From positions 372,001 to 436,000 of the forward strand of contig NZ_FOHO01000001.1 in assembly GCF_900111675.1 (NCBI RefSeq): a stretch of 64,000 bases of DNA, read 5' to 3'. The DNA comes from Paracoccus homiensis (GTDB taxonomy: Bacteria > Pseudomonadota > Alphaproteobacteria > Rhodobacterales > Rhodobacteraceae). Under the pieces are notes generated by a model. The model was given only the letters and a program-made list of their open reading frames with translations. It did not search any database and had not been told where the DNA came from. Shown in pieces: positions 31,749 to 39,005 of the stretch (its first letter is position 1; every line of letters starts with the position of its first letter). A program made the translations under genes and the position numbers.

Positions 31749-31777
31749 TTAACACGAACCCTGTCATGTGGCATACA
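31749..31777 (+). promoter_or_regulatory. Putative promoter of a plus-strand small RNA
   Basis: TTAACA (31749-31754) and CATACA (31772-31777) are separated by 17 bases in an A/T-rich stretch, a weak but correctly spaced sigma-70-like arrangement. It would start transcription near 31784, directly before a small hairpin and upstream of the orphan terminator ending at 31912. The perfect CATGT/ACATG inverted repeat at 31765-31779 overlaps the -10 and could be an operator. The assignment is inferred. Confidence 0.3.
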
Positions 31778-31782
31778 TGGTT

Positions 31783-31912
31783 TCAGCGCAAGACGCTGAC
31801 ATTTGGAAGGAAATTTGGCAGCAAAGTAATTGTTGTTCCCTACGCCACGGCCTGAACCGGGTTGCTATTGACCCAGGCATTATGGCCCGGACTCAGGTCG
31901 TGGCATTTTTTT
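31783..31912 (+). ncRNA. Candidate small regulatory RNA
   Basis: This 130-base plus-strand segment sits between the divergently placed kinase start (minus) and the end of the condensation-domain gene (minus), and no plus-strand gene precedes it. It has the layout of a small RNA: a 5' hairpin (TCAGCG / CGCTGA, 31783-31799), an A-rich single-stranded centre with two ATTTGG copies (31800-31843), and a strong 3' terminator hairpin with seven T residues. No coding sequence with a ribosome-binding site was found in it. Transcription is unproven; the alternative is that the terminator merely insulates against antisense read-through. Confidence 0.4.
31844..31912 (+). terminator. Strong intrinsic terminator on the plus strand with no upstream gene
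   Basis: The arms GCCACGGCCTGA and TCAGGTCGTGGC pair over 12 bases with a single G-U wobble, and inner CCGGG / CCCGG arms extend the stem. TTTTTTT follows at 31906-31912. On the minus strand no T run follows, so this is directional toward the plus strand. It is the main evidence for a plus-strand transcript here. Confidence 0.75.
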
Positions 31913-31934
31913 ATCGGTCTCGCTTTCTCGCCTG

Positions 31935-33293
31935 TTACCTACCCGTGCATCGCCCTGCCTTTCCCCACGGCAAGGGCGATGCGCATTCCTTTGTCAGACA
32001 ATCTTGCAGATAGGCCGTCAGTCCACCGACATGTCGGTGAAACAGGTCGGGCGGCGTCAGGGTCGGGTCGGCCTCCAGATACAGCATCAGCACAGCATCA
32101 CGCGCGGAATGGGCAAAGGTCATGTTGAACCCGTCCGCGGGTCCGGCGGCCAGCACGTCGCGTTCGCAGCGCAGCTTCGGATAGCTGGCGGTTTCGAACG
32201 GCATGACATTGATCAGCGGCGAAAACAGATAGCGCTGGCGTTTCGACAGGCCCTGATCCTGGCCCATCTGTTCGATGCGATACCGGCCATGACGACGGTG
32301 ACGCCGCAGATCCCCAGACAGATCGCGCAGATTCTGTGCCAGATCCCGCGCCGGGTCATAGCGCAGCGTGAAGGGAAAGATATTCACCACCATCGCCGGG
32401 ATCGACACGCTGACACTGCCGAAACGGCTCATGTAGGGCAGCCAGATCACCTGATCCCGACATGCGGGCTGATCCTGCGTGCCCGGATGATGCCACAGCC
32501 AGATCGCGGACAGCAGAGTCAGCAGGTCGGCTTCGCCCAGTTGCAACGCGGTGGCGCAGGCGCGCAGGGGCTGAACCAGATCGGACAGGTCGATCTCGGC
32601 GGTCAGGGGGCTGGCCGGATAATCCTCCGAGCCCTTGTCCAGCACCCGCAGTGGCGGCGCGGCGGCAAGACGTTCCGCCCAGAAGGCCCGCGCCTTTTCA
32701 TGCAACGGCCCGGTGCGATAGGCGTCCTCTTCGCGCAGATAATCGGTGAAGGGTGCAAAAGGCGCGTGGGTAGCGGGACCGCCTGTCATCTCGGCATAAA
32801 GCGCCGCGACCCGCCGTTCGATCAGCGCCATCGCATAGCCGTCCAGAAAGATGTGGTGCCCACGGCAATACCAGATCCACGCATCCGGCAACCGCAACAG
32901 CCACAGCGCGGCCAAAAGGTCGCGGGTCAGGTCCAGCGGGGATTGGATATCGGCCTGCATCCGGCGCGTCGCCTCGGCCTCGGGGTCCGGATGATCGCGC
33001 AGATCGACCTGCTGCAGAACCGGCCGTTGTCCGGGATCGACGGCCTGCATCGGCCCGTCGGGCGTCTGGCGGAATCGCAGCGACATCACATCGGTCTCTG
33101 CGGCGACCTGCCGGATCGCACAGACCAGTGCGGCCTGATCCAGATCGCCCTGAAACCGGGTCGAATGCGCCACCGTCGAAACGGCAACGCCGGGATGCGC
33201 TAGATATTCCTCCCAGAAATCAAGCTGTGCCAGCGTCAGCGGCCACCAGTCCAGCCGTGACTGTTCTTCCGAATCCGGGGGAAATTCGCCCAT
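31935..33293 (-). CDS. Stand-alone NRPS condensation-domain protein
   Basis: The 452-residue protein is a complete condensation domain of the EntF/VibH type, which joins an acyl or aminoacyl donor to an amine acceptor. The catalytic motif HHIFLDG (HHxxxDG) is at about 146-152. The region around it (WIWYCRGHHIFLDGYAMALI) and the following PFAPFTDYLREEDAYR and RHRRHGRYRIEQM blocks resemble the EntF N-terminal domain. No adenylation, carrier or thioesterase domain is fused or adjacent. The frame begins at 33326, but the ATG at 33293 has an upstream AAGGA and starts close to the domain edge. It may act with carriers encoded elsewhere, as VibH does, or on a free amine. Product unknown. Confidence 0.85.
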   Translation of the reverse strand: MGEFPPDSEEQSRLDWWPLTLAQLDFWEEYLAHPGVAVSTVAHSTRFQGDLDQAALVCAIRQVAAETDVMSLRFRQTPDGPMQAVDPGQRPVLQQVDLRDHPDPEAEATRRMQADIQSPLDLTRDLLAALWLLRLPDAWIWYCRGHHIFLDGYAMALIERRVAALYAEMTGGPATHAPFAPFTDYLREEDAYRTGPLHEKARAFWAERLAAAPPLRVLDKGSEDYPASPLTAEIDLSDLVQPLRACATALQLGEADLLTLLSAIWLWHHPGTQDQPACRDQVIWLPYMSRFGSVSVSIPAMVVNIFPFTLRYDPARDLAQNLRDLSGDLRRHRRHGRYRIEQMGQDQGLSKRQRYLFSPLINVMPFETASYPKLRCERDVLAAGPADGFNMTFAHSARDAVLMLYLEADPTLTPPDLFHRHVGGLTAYLQDCLTKECASPLPWGKAGRCTGR

Positions 33294-33415
33294 CCTTGCC
33301 CATCCTTGACGGTATCTGCCGCGCATGGCGCGGTCCGGTGTCGATGGCTGGCAAGAGGCTGGCGAATATGGCGCGCAAAATCCGCGCCAGCCGCCCGATA
33401 GTCAAGCCCACCCCT

Positions 33416-33457
33416 GAAAAAGGGCTGGCGGATGATCTTGCGATCATCCGCCAAGCC
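33416..33457 (-). terminator. Intrinsic terminator of the zinc-ribbon gene
   Basis: An 11-base perfect stem (GGCGGATGATC / GATCATCCGCC) with a four-base loop is extended by GGCT / AGCC with one bulge. On the minus strand it is followed by TTTTT. It lies between the zinc-ribbon gene and the condensation-domain gene and should separate their transcripts. Confidence 0.8.
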
Positions 33458-33493
33458 ACCCGCAGCACACGGGACCAAACAGGGAGGAACTGG

Positions 33494-33964
33494 TTACACA
33501 GGCGTGTCAAACGGGTGGTTGGGGTCCGACAGGCCGATCAGGCTGTCGGATACGACGGTTTCGTCCACGCGCCCGGCCATCAGCCGCGCGATCACTGGAA
33601 AAACAAAACGGGTGAAACATTCGTGGTCCGGGTTGTAGGCCCCCGGTTTCCCGATACCGCCGCAATCTTCGCAATCCGGGATCGTGCCCCAGCAGTTGGG
33701 GCAGGCCCCGACCGCACAGGCAAGGCGTTCCACCTGATCGATCAGCAGGCGGTTTTCACGCTGCAGCCTGTCGATCCGATCCCGGATGGGACGGTCCACG
33801 CCACGGAGAGGAGCCGCGGGTTCGGACCGTCCCTCAATCGCCGCCAAATGCAGACGCCGCAAGGCGTTCTGGACCGGCTCATTCCTTGCGCCCGCCGGTC
33901 CATCGCCCAGCAGTTGAAGGGCGGCGATGATATGATGTGTATTCGACTTGTGCTGACCAGACAT
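33494..33964 (-). CDS. Small zinc-ribbon protein of unknown function
   Basis: I do not recognise this 156-residue protein as a named family. Residues about 55-82 are likely a short helix or coiled coil (DRPIRDRIDRLQRENRLLID). Then comes a CxxC-x6-CxxC cluster, Cys88/Cys91 and Cys98/Cys101 (ACPNCWGTIPDCEDCGG), which resembles a DnaJ-type or rubredoxin-like zinc ribbon, and a C-terminal segment (ECFTRFVFPVIARLM). It is soluble with no signal peptide. The gene ends before a strong terminator, so it is probably transcribed apart from the condensation-domain gene 200 bases downstream. A nucleic-acid or protein-binding role is only a guess. Confidence 0.7.
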   Translation of the reverse strand: MSGQHKSNTHHIIAALQLLGDGPAGARNEPVQNALRRLHLAAIEGRSEPAAPLRGVDRPIRDRIDRLQRENRLLIDQVERLACAVGACPNCWGTIPDCEDCGGIGKPGAYNPDHECFTRFVFPVIARLMAGRVDETVVSDSLIGLSDPNHPFDTPV

Positions 33965-34120
33965 GATGTGACCCCTTAACCAGTTTCTGACGGCGAGGAG
34001 CTGACATCAGTTCCGATCAACCGCAGCCGATGGGGCAGTTATGCAAGGGCGCTGTGATCTGGCTGTGAATTGGCGCGATCATGCGGCGTGAATTGCCGCA
34101 ACACACTGACAGAAATGGGT

Positions 34121-34903
34121 TTATTCGGCCAAGGCTGCGCGAATTTGCGCGTGCAAATTTCGCCCTGCGACGATCAACCCATCGACCATCGCCTTGGGGT
34201 TGTTGAACCGCATCCGGTGGCCCAGCCGATCCGTCACCACCGCGCCCGCGCGTTCCGCGATCAGGCTGCCTGCGGCGATGTCCCATTCCCATGCCGCCCG
34301 CAGGGACAGCGCGGCATCGAAACGCCCTTCGGCGGCAAGGCACAGTCGCCAGGCAAGTGACGGACGAAATTCGCGGCGGAAGGGCGGCTGAACGCCGCCG
34401 CGCCAGGCCGACCCCTCGGTCGCGGCGCGGTAGGTCAGCACGCGCGCATCGGCGATATCGGCATCGCGTGGCGAGATCGGCTGCCCGTTCAGGGTGGCGA
34501 CGCCATCGGCATGCGCGGCATAGGTCAGGCCCAGAACCGGAAGATGCACCACCGCAGCAACGATCCGGTCGCCATCGGCCACGGCCAGCGAATGGGAAAA
34601 ACCCTGCTGTTCCGCGATGAAGGCGCGGGTGCCGTCGATCGGGTCGATGATAAAGCAATGCCGCGCATCCAGTCGCGAACTGTCCGCCTCGCTTTCCTCG
34701 GACAGCCAGCCGTAATCGGGGCGCGCGGCGGTCAGGATCGCCTGCAATTCCTCGTTCACGGCCAGATCGGCCTCGGTCACGGGGCCGGCGCCGGCATCCT
34801 TTTCCCAGTTGCGCGGCGCCTTGCCCCAATATTGCAGGGCGATCTGACCGGCGCGGATGGCCGCACCGGTCAGCAGGTCCAGATCGGCCTCAGGCCCCCG
34901 CAA
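34121..34903 (-). CDS. cysQ: 3'(2'),5'-bisphosphate nucleotidase CysQ (inositol monophosphatase family)
   Basis: CysQ hydrolyses 3'-phosphoadenosine 5'-phosphate to AMP and phosphate, removing a by-product of sulfate assimilation. The 260-residue protein shows the metal-binding motifs of the family: EESEADSS near residue 70, DPIDGTRAFI near 87, and WEWDIAAGSLIAERAGA near 208. The match is closer to CysQ than to inositol phosphatases, though that distinction is not certain from sequence. The start is a TTG at 34903 that overlaps the upstream pmbA-like gene by 14 bases; no in-frame ATG fits the family N-terminus. Confidence 0.88.
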   Translation of the reverse strand: MRGPEADLDLLTGAAIRAGQIALQYWGKAPRNWEKDAGAGPVTEADLAVNEELQAILTAARPDYGWLSEESEADSSRLDARHCFIIDPIDGTRAFIAEQQGFSHSLAVADGDRIVAAVVHLPVLGLTYAAHADGVATLNGQPISPRDADIADARVLTYRAATEGSAWRGGVQPPFRREFRPSLAWRLCLAAEGRFDAALSLRAAWEWDIAAGSLIAERAGAVVTDRLGHRMRFNNPKAMVDGLIVAGRNLHAQIRAALAE

Positions 34904-36251
34904 CCGTCATCCCCTGCACCAGAAGGCTGGGCACTTCATGCGCGCGCCAGGGCAGCGCATCATTGGCGGCGGTCAGCGTCATAAGCATCTCGCGCAGGTT
35001 GCCCGCGATGGTGCATTCATTCACCGGATAGGCGATCTGGCCGTTCTCGACCCAGAAACCCGCCGCACCGCGCGAATAATCGCCCGTCGTCCCGTTGATC
35101 GAGGCACCCAGCATCGAGGTCACGACCAGACCGCGCCCCATTCCGGCGATCAGTTCGGCCTGCGTGGCCGTGCCCGGCGTCAGGCGGATATTGCTGTTGG
35201 TCGGGCTGGGCGCCGAAGTCAGCCCCCGCGCGGCCGACCCGGTGCTGTCCAGCCCCAGCTTGCGCCCGGTCGCCAGATCCAGCGTCCATTCGCGCAGCAC
35301 GCCATCGCGTATGATGCCGCGCTGACGGGTGGCCAGACCTTCGGCGTCGAAGGGGCGCGATGACGGATAGCGCGGGCGCAGCGGGTCTTCGGTCAGGTCC
35401 ATGCCCACGGGCAGCACCTGTTCATCCATCGCCTTGCGCAGCCAGCTTGCGCCGCGCGCGACAGCGCCCCCGTTCACCGCGCCCAGAAGATGCGCGATCA
35501 GGCTGGAGGCCACGCGGCGGTCATACAAGATCGGAAACGCCCCCGTCGGCGGCTTGCGCGATCCGGCGCGGGCAAGGGTGCGTTCGGCGGCCAATGCGCC
35601 GATATCCTCGGCGGGCGGCAGATCGGCGGCAAAGACCCGGGATTCGGCGGCGTAGTCACGCTCCATCCCCAGCCCCTCGCCGGTGATCGCCACGGCCGAG
35701 ATCGCATGCGTGCTGCGTCCGTAACCGCCCGAAAACCCGTTCGTGGCCGCAAGCCACAGACCCCGGCGGCTGAAGGCGGCGGACGCGGCCTCGACCTGCG
35801 AAATGCCCTTGGCCTGCAGGGCCGCAGCCTCGGCCCGCAGCGCCATATCCTGCAATTCCGCGGGCGACGGCTCGCTGATATGATCGCACAGGTCCAGCCC
35901 GGCGGCATCGCGCCGCGCGGTCAACTGATCGGGGTCGGCAAGCCCAAGATAGTCGTCGACCGGCGCCTCTTTCGCCATGGCGACGGCACGTTCGGCCATT
36001 CGGGCAATCGCATCGTCGCTGTGATCCGAGGATGACACACAGGCCTGACGCCCGCCGATCAGCACACGCAGGCCGATTTCCACACCTTCGGCGCGTTCGG
36101 CCTGTTCCAGCGCCCCGCCACGAACATCGATGCTGACCGACTGGCCGCGCATCGCCAGCGCGTCCGCCTGATCGGCACCTGCCCGTTGCGCCTTGTGGAT
36201 CAGCGCCTCGGCCAATCGTTTCAGGTCGGTCTGCATGTCGTCCTGGGTCAT
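34890..36251 (-). CDS. TldD/PmbA-family metalloprotease
   Basis: TldD and PmbA (TldE) form a cytoplasmic protease pair that processes small peptides such as microcin B17 and CcdA. The 453-residue protein has the PmbA layout: ALAMRGQSVSIDVRGGALEQ near the start, GLRVLIGGRQACVSSSDHS, and the C-terminal GDYSRGAAGFWVENGQIAYP. The metal-binding HExxxH motif belongs to TldD and is not seen here, which favours the PmbA side of the pair. The ATG at 36251 was chosen over an upstream open extension; an alternative ATG is five codons later. No tldD partner is in the window. It is coupled to cysQ by a 14-base overlap. Confidence 0.88.
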   Translation of the reverse strand: MTQDDMQTDLKRLAEALIHKAQRAGADQADALAMRGQSVSIDVRGGALEQAERAEGVEIGLRVLIGGRQACVSSSDHSDDAIARMAERAVAMAKEAPVDDYLGLADPDQLTARRDAAGLDLCDHISEPSPAELQDMALRAEAAALQAKGISQVEAASAAFSRRGLWLAATNGFSGGYGRSTHAISAVAITGEGLGMERDYAAESRVFAADLPPAEDIGALAAERTLARAGSRKPPTGAFPILYDRRVASSLIAHLLGAVNGGAVARGASWLRKAMDEQVLPVGMDLTEDPLRPRYPSSRPFDAEGLATRQRGIIRDGVLREWTLDLATGRKLGLDSTGSAARGLTSAPSPTNSNIRLTPGTATQAELIAGMGRGLVVTSMLGASINGTTGDYSRGAAGFWVENGQIAYPVNECTIAGNLREMLMTLTAANDALPWRAHEVPSLLVQGMTVAGA

Positions 36252-36304
36252 CGGTGCCTCGTCACATGGGGCCGGGACGACAGCGGCGCCGTCCCGGCCT
36301 GTTC

Positions 36305-37882
36305 TCACTTCACCTGCTGACCATTGGCGAAGATCGACCCGTCCTCGCGCAGTTCCAGCGTGGTGTTCAGCTGTTCGGGGTTATCCTCGGCCGGACGGGC
36401 GAACATAGCGATCATCATGCGTGCGCCCATCACCTGTTCCTGCGGCAGCAGCCCCATCGAAACCAGCTTGTCCAGCAGGCCATTCACGCCGGTAAAGCTG
36501 CCCTCGACCGTGCCGAAGGGCATCTGCCCCTCGGTTTCGGGCAGGGTCAGATCGCCGGTCACCTGGGCATCGACGCCGACGGCCTGCAGCGACAACTTGT
36601 TGATGGTCAGGGCCTTGGGCTGGAAGGGCGAGGGCGGCGGCGCGATTTCGGTGCCCGGTTCGGCAGTCTCCATCTGCTCGGCATAGTCCTGCATCTGCTG
36701 GCCAAAGCTGGGATCGAACAGGCTTTGACGGACCAGCGCGGTGCCCGACAGGTCAAGCATCAGATTGGCCGGGTCGCGCGGCAGCTGTTCCTGCGGATCG
36801 AACAGGTTCCAGATGGCATCCGCCAGCGTCAGCCCTTCCAGCGCATAGCTGAGCGTGAAGGGCTGCGGCGCGTCGGCGGCGCTGATCGGGAAGGTCAGCG
36901 CACCCTTGGCGCTTTCGATCGCATAGCCCACCGGGAATGGCAGGTCCGAGCTGGCAATCTCCATCTGCGAGCCTTCGGCACCGACCTCATAGGTCAGCCC
37001 GTCGCCCGACATCGAAAAGACCAGATCCGACTTGCCGGCGGTATAGGTCACATCGCCGGATTCAGCCGCGCCTTCGGCATTGGTGCCCGAATAATTGGCG
37101 GTGCCGTCGATGCCCCCCATGGCGAATGTGCCATCGGCCTTCATCCCGGCCTCCAACGCCTGATCGGGACGTTCGGCCATGTTGAAATCGCCTTCGGGTA
37201 TGGTCATGCTGCCGGTCGAGGACAGGCCATCGACCTTGGCATTGGCGGTGATCTTCCCTTCACCCGGCTGACCGTCCTCGCCCTCGGGTTCGTTCATCGA
37301 CACGGCCAGATCCAGACCGGCAGCCTTGAAATCATAGGTCAGCAGACGGCCTGCATCCTCGACCGCGCGATAGGTGCCGGTCACGTCATTGACCGTGATC
37401 AGGAACGGCGCCTCGGCATCGGTGACGATCTCATCGCCAAGGTCAAGCGCCATCTTCAGCGTCGGATAGGTGACCTCGTGCAGCATGTCCTCGGGCTCGC
37501 CCGATGAGACCATCTCGTTGCCGGGCATGCTGATGACGATGTCGAAGGCGGGCAGATCCTCGGCATCCTCGCCGGTTGCTTCGCTGGTCAACAGGATGTC
37601 GCCGTCGAATTCGGTCCGCACCCTTGCGTCGCCGGTCTGGGTCAGGTTGATCTTCGGCACGGTGATGACGGTCTTGCCGTAATCGGCCTCGGTGGTGATG
37701 GTGACGTCGTTCAGGGTCAGGTTCTGCCCGGCCTCGTCGCGCGAGCCGATGGCAATGTCATAGCCCATATCCGAATAGTAGCTTGCCAGATTGGTCCAGA
37801 CCTGCCCGGGCGTCACCTCTGCCAGCGCGGGCACCGCGCCTGCGATCAAGGCCACCGCCGAACTTGTCAGAAAGCGCTGCAT
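36305..37882 (-). CDS. DUF2125 periplasmic protein
   Basis: The 525-residue protein has a clear signal peptide (MQRFLTSSAVALIAGAVPALA) and belongs to the DUF2125 group of alphaproteobacteria; its function is unknown. It is acidic, beta-rich and repetitive in pattern (SEATGEDAEDLPAFDIVISM, DVTYTAGKSDLVFSM). The frame extends 17 codons further upstream, but the ATG at 37882 gives the signal peptide and is the better start. It is followed after about 50 bases by the pmbA-like gene on the same strand and is divergent from the crotonase gene. A role in the envelope is inferred only from export. Confidence 0.8.
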   Translation of the reverse strand: MQRFLTSSAVALIAGAVPALAEVTPGQVWTNLASYYSDMGYDIAIGSRDEAGQNLTLNDVTITTEADYGKTVITVPKINLTQTGDARVRTEFDGDILLTSEATGEDAEDLPAFDIVISMPGNEMVSSGEPEDMLHEVTYPTLKMALDLGDEIVTDAEAPFLITVNDVTGTYRAVEDAGRLLTYDFKAAGLDLAVSMNEPEGEDGQPGEGKITANAKVDGLSSTGSMTIPEGDFNMAERPDQALEAGMKADGTFAMGGIDGTANYSGTNAEGAAESGDVTYTAGKSDLVFSMSGDGLTYEVGAEGSQMEIASSDLPFPVGYAIESAKGALTFPISAADAPQPFTLSYALEGLTLADAIWNLFDPQEQLPRDPANLMLDLSGTALVRQSLFDPSFGQQMQDYAEQMETAEPGTEIAPPPSPFQPKALTINKLSLQAVGVDAQVTGDLTLPETEGQMPFGTVEGSFTGVNGLLDKLVSMGLLPQEQVMGARMMIAMFARPAEDNPEQLNTTLELREDGSIFANGQQVK

Positions 37883-37955
37883 CACAATACCTTTCGAAAA
37901 GCCGAATTCAGGAAGGTTCTGACACAGGCGCAACCCAAGGAAAAGGGAACAATCC

Positions 37956-38576
37956 GTGATCCAACTGTCTCAGCAGCAGGGCCTTGCCCAAATCTCGATC
38001 CATCGCGCGGAAAAGGCCAATTCCTTGACCGCGGCGATGCTGACCCGGATCTGCGAGGCACTGGACGAGGTGGCCCGGTCGGATTGCCGCGCGCTGATCC
38101 TGACCGCAGAGGGAAAAGTGTTTTCCGCCGGTGCCGACCTGGACGAAGCAAGGGCGGGGCTGGCGACCTCGCCCTTGTGGGAACAGGTGTCGGGGCGCAT
38201 CGCCGCCCTGCCCTGTCTGACCATCGCAGCCCTGAACGGAACACTGGCGGGCGGGGCCTTCGGCATGGCGCTGGCCTGCGATCTGCGGATCGCGGTGCCG
38301 CAGGCGCGGTTCTTCTATCCGGTGATGAAGCTGGGCTTTCTGCCGCAACCCAGCGATCCGGCGCGGCTGTGCGCGCTGACAGGGCCGGCGCGCGCCAAGA
38401 TGATCCTGATGGCTGGCTGCAAGGCCAGCGCGGATCAGGCCCTGAACTGGGGCCTGATCGATCAGATCGTGGAACCCGACGCCCTGATCGCCACCGCCGG
38501 CACCCTGGCGCAGGACTGTCTGTCCGCCGCGCCGGATCATGTGGCCGCGATCAAGCGCCTGATCGATCAGCCGTAA
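37956..38576 (+). CDS. Short crotonase-fold (enoyl-CoA hydratase/isomerase family) protein
   Basis: The 206-residue protein has the crotonase fold, with the oxyanion-hole regions FSAGADL (56-62) and GGAFG (99-103), but is about 50 residues shorter than a typical hydratase. Both glutamates that catalyse hydration are replaced: the first position is Gly103 (LAGGAFGMALACD) and the second is Val123 (FFYPVMKLGF). It therefore probably does not act as a hydratase; other crotonase-fold reactions or CoA binding remain possible. The start is a GTG at 37956. Its 3' end overlaps the opposing DUF2853 gene by 10 bases. Confidence 0.82.
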   Translation: MIQLSQQQGLAQISIHRAEKANSLTAAMLTRICEALDEVARSDCRALILTAEGKVFSAGADLDEARAGLATSPLWEQVSGRIAALPCLTIAALNGTLAGGAFGMALACDLRIAVPQARFFYPVMKLGFLPQPSDPARLCALTGPARAKMILMAGCKASADQALNWGLIDQIVEPDALIATAGTLAQDCLSAAPDHVAAIKRLIDQP

Positions 38577-38908
38577 ACCGACTGCTTGTTGAAATGCTGG
38601 CACAGCAGGTAATAGACCACGGGGCGGTACTTGCTGCGGTTCGAACGGCCATATTTGTCGATGACGGCGTTGATCGCGTCCATCAGCTCGGGGCCGTCGG
38701 ACAGGCCCAGCTTCTTCATCAGATAGTTCTTGCGGATACGGTCCAGTTCCGCCTGATCGCTGGACGCGACGGTTTCGGCATCGGCGTTGTAGATCGACGG
38801 GCCGCAGCCGATGGTCACCTTGCGCAGCAGGTCCATGTCGGGCTCGGCGCCCAGCTTGTCGCGGATATCCCCGGCATATTTGCCGATCAGGTCGTCTCGC
38901 TTGCTCAT
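38567..38908 (-). CDS. DUF2853 family protein
   Basis: The 113-residue soluble protein belongs to the DUF2853 group of small helical proteins with unknown role. Recognisable parts are the opening MSKRDDLIGKYAGDIRDKLG, LLRKVTIGCGPSIYNADAET, and the ending YGRSNRSKYRPVVYYLLCQHF. The frame is open further upstream, but the ATG at 38908 gives the family start. It ends 10 bases inside the opposing crotonase gene, so mRNA overlap at the 3' ends is possible. Confidence 0.85.
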   Translation of the reverse strand: MSKRDDLIGKYAGDIRDKLGAEPDMDLLRKVTIGCGPSIYNADAETVASSDQAELDRIRKNYLMKKLGLSDGPELMDAINAVIDKYGRSNRSKYRPVVYYLLCQHFNKQSVYG

Positions 38909-39005
38909 ACTCCCATCCCTTTTGTCATTGTCGCGGACAGATGAAGGATGCTTCGGGATGGGCAAGGACGCAACGATTTCCGCGCCTGTCGGTAGTTTTC
39001 CCCAT

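Noticed and set aside
31700-31935. The A/T-rich segment with inverted repeats as a possible insertion-sequence remnant.
   Set aside because: No transposase fragment, terminal inverted-repeat pair or target duplication is visible; the repeats are better explained as RNA hairpins.
31768-32013. An 81-codon plus-strand frame beginning with GTG in the candidate small-RNA region.
   Set aside because: It lacks a ribosome-binding site, passes through the terminator hairpin and runs antisense into the condensation-domain gene.
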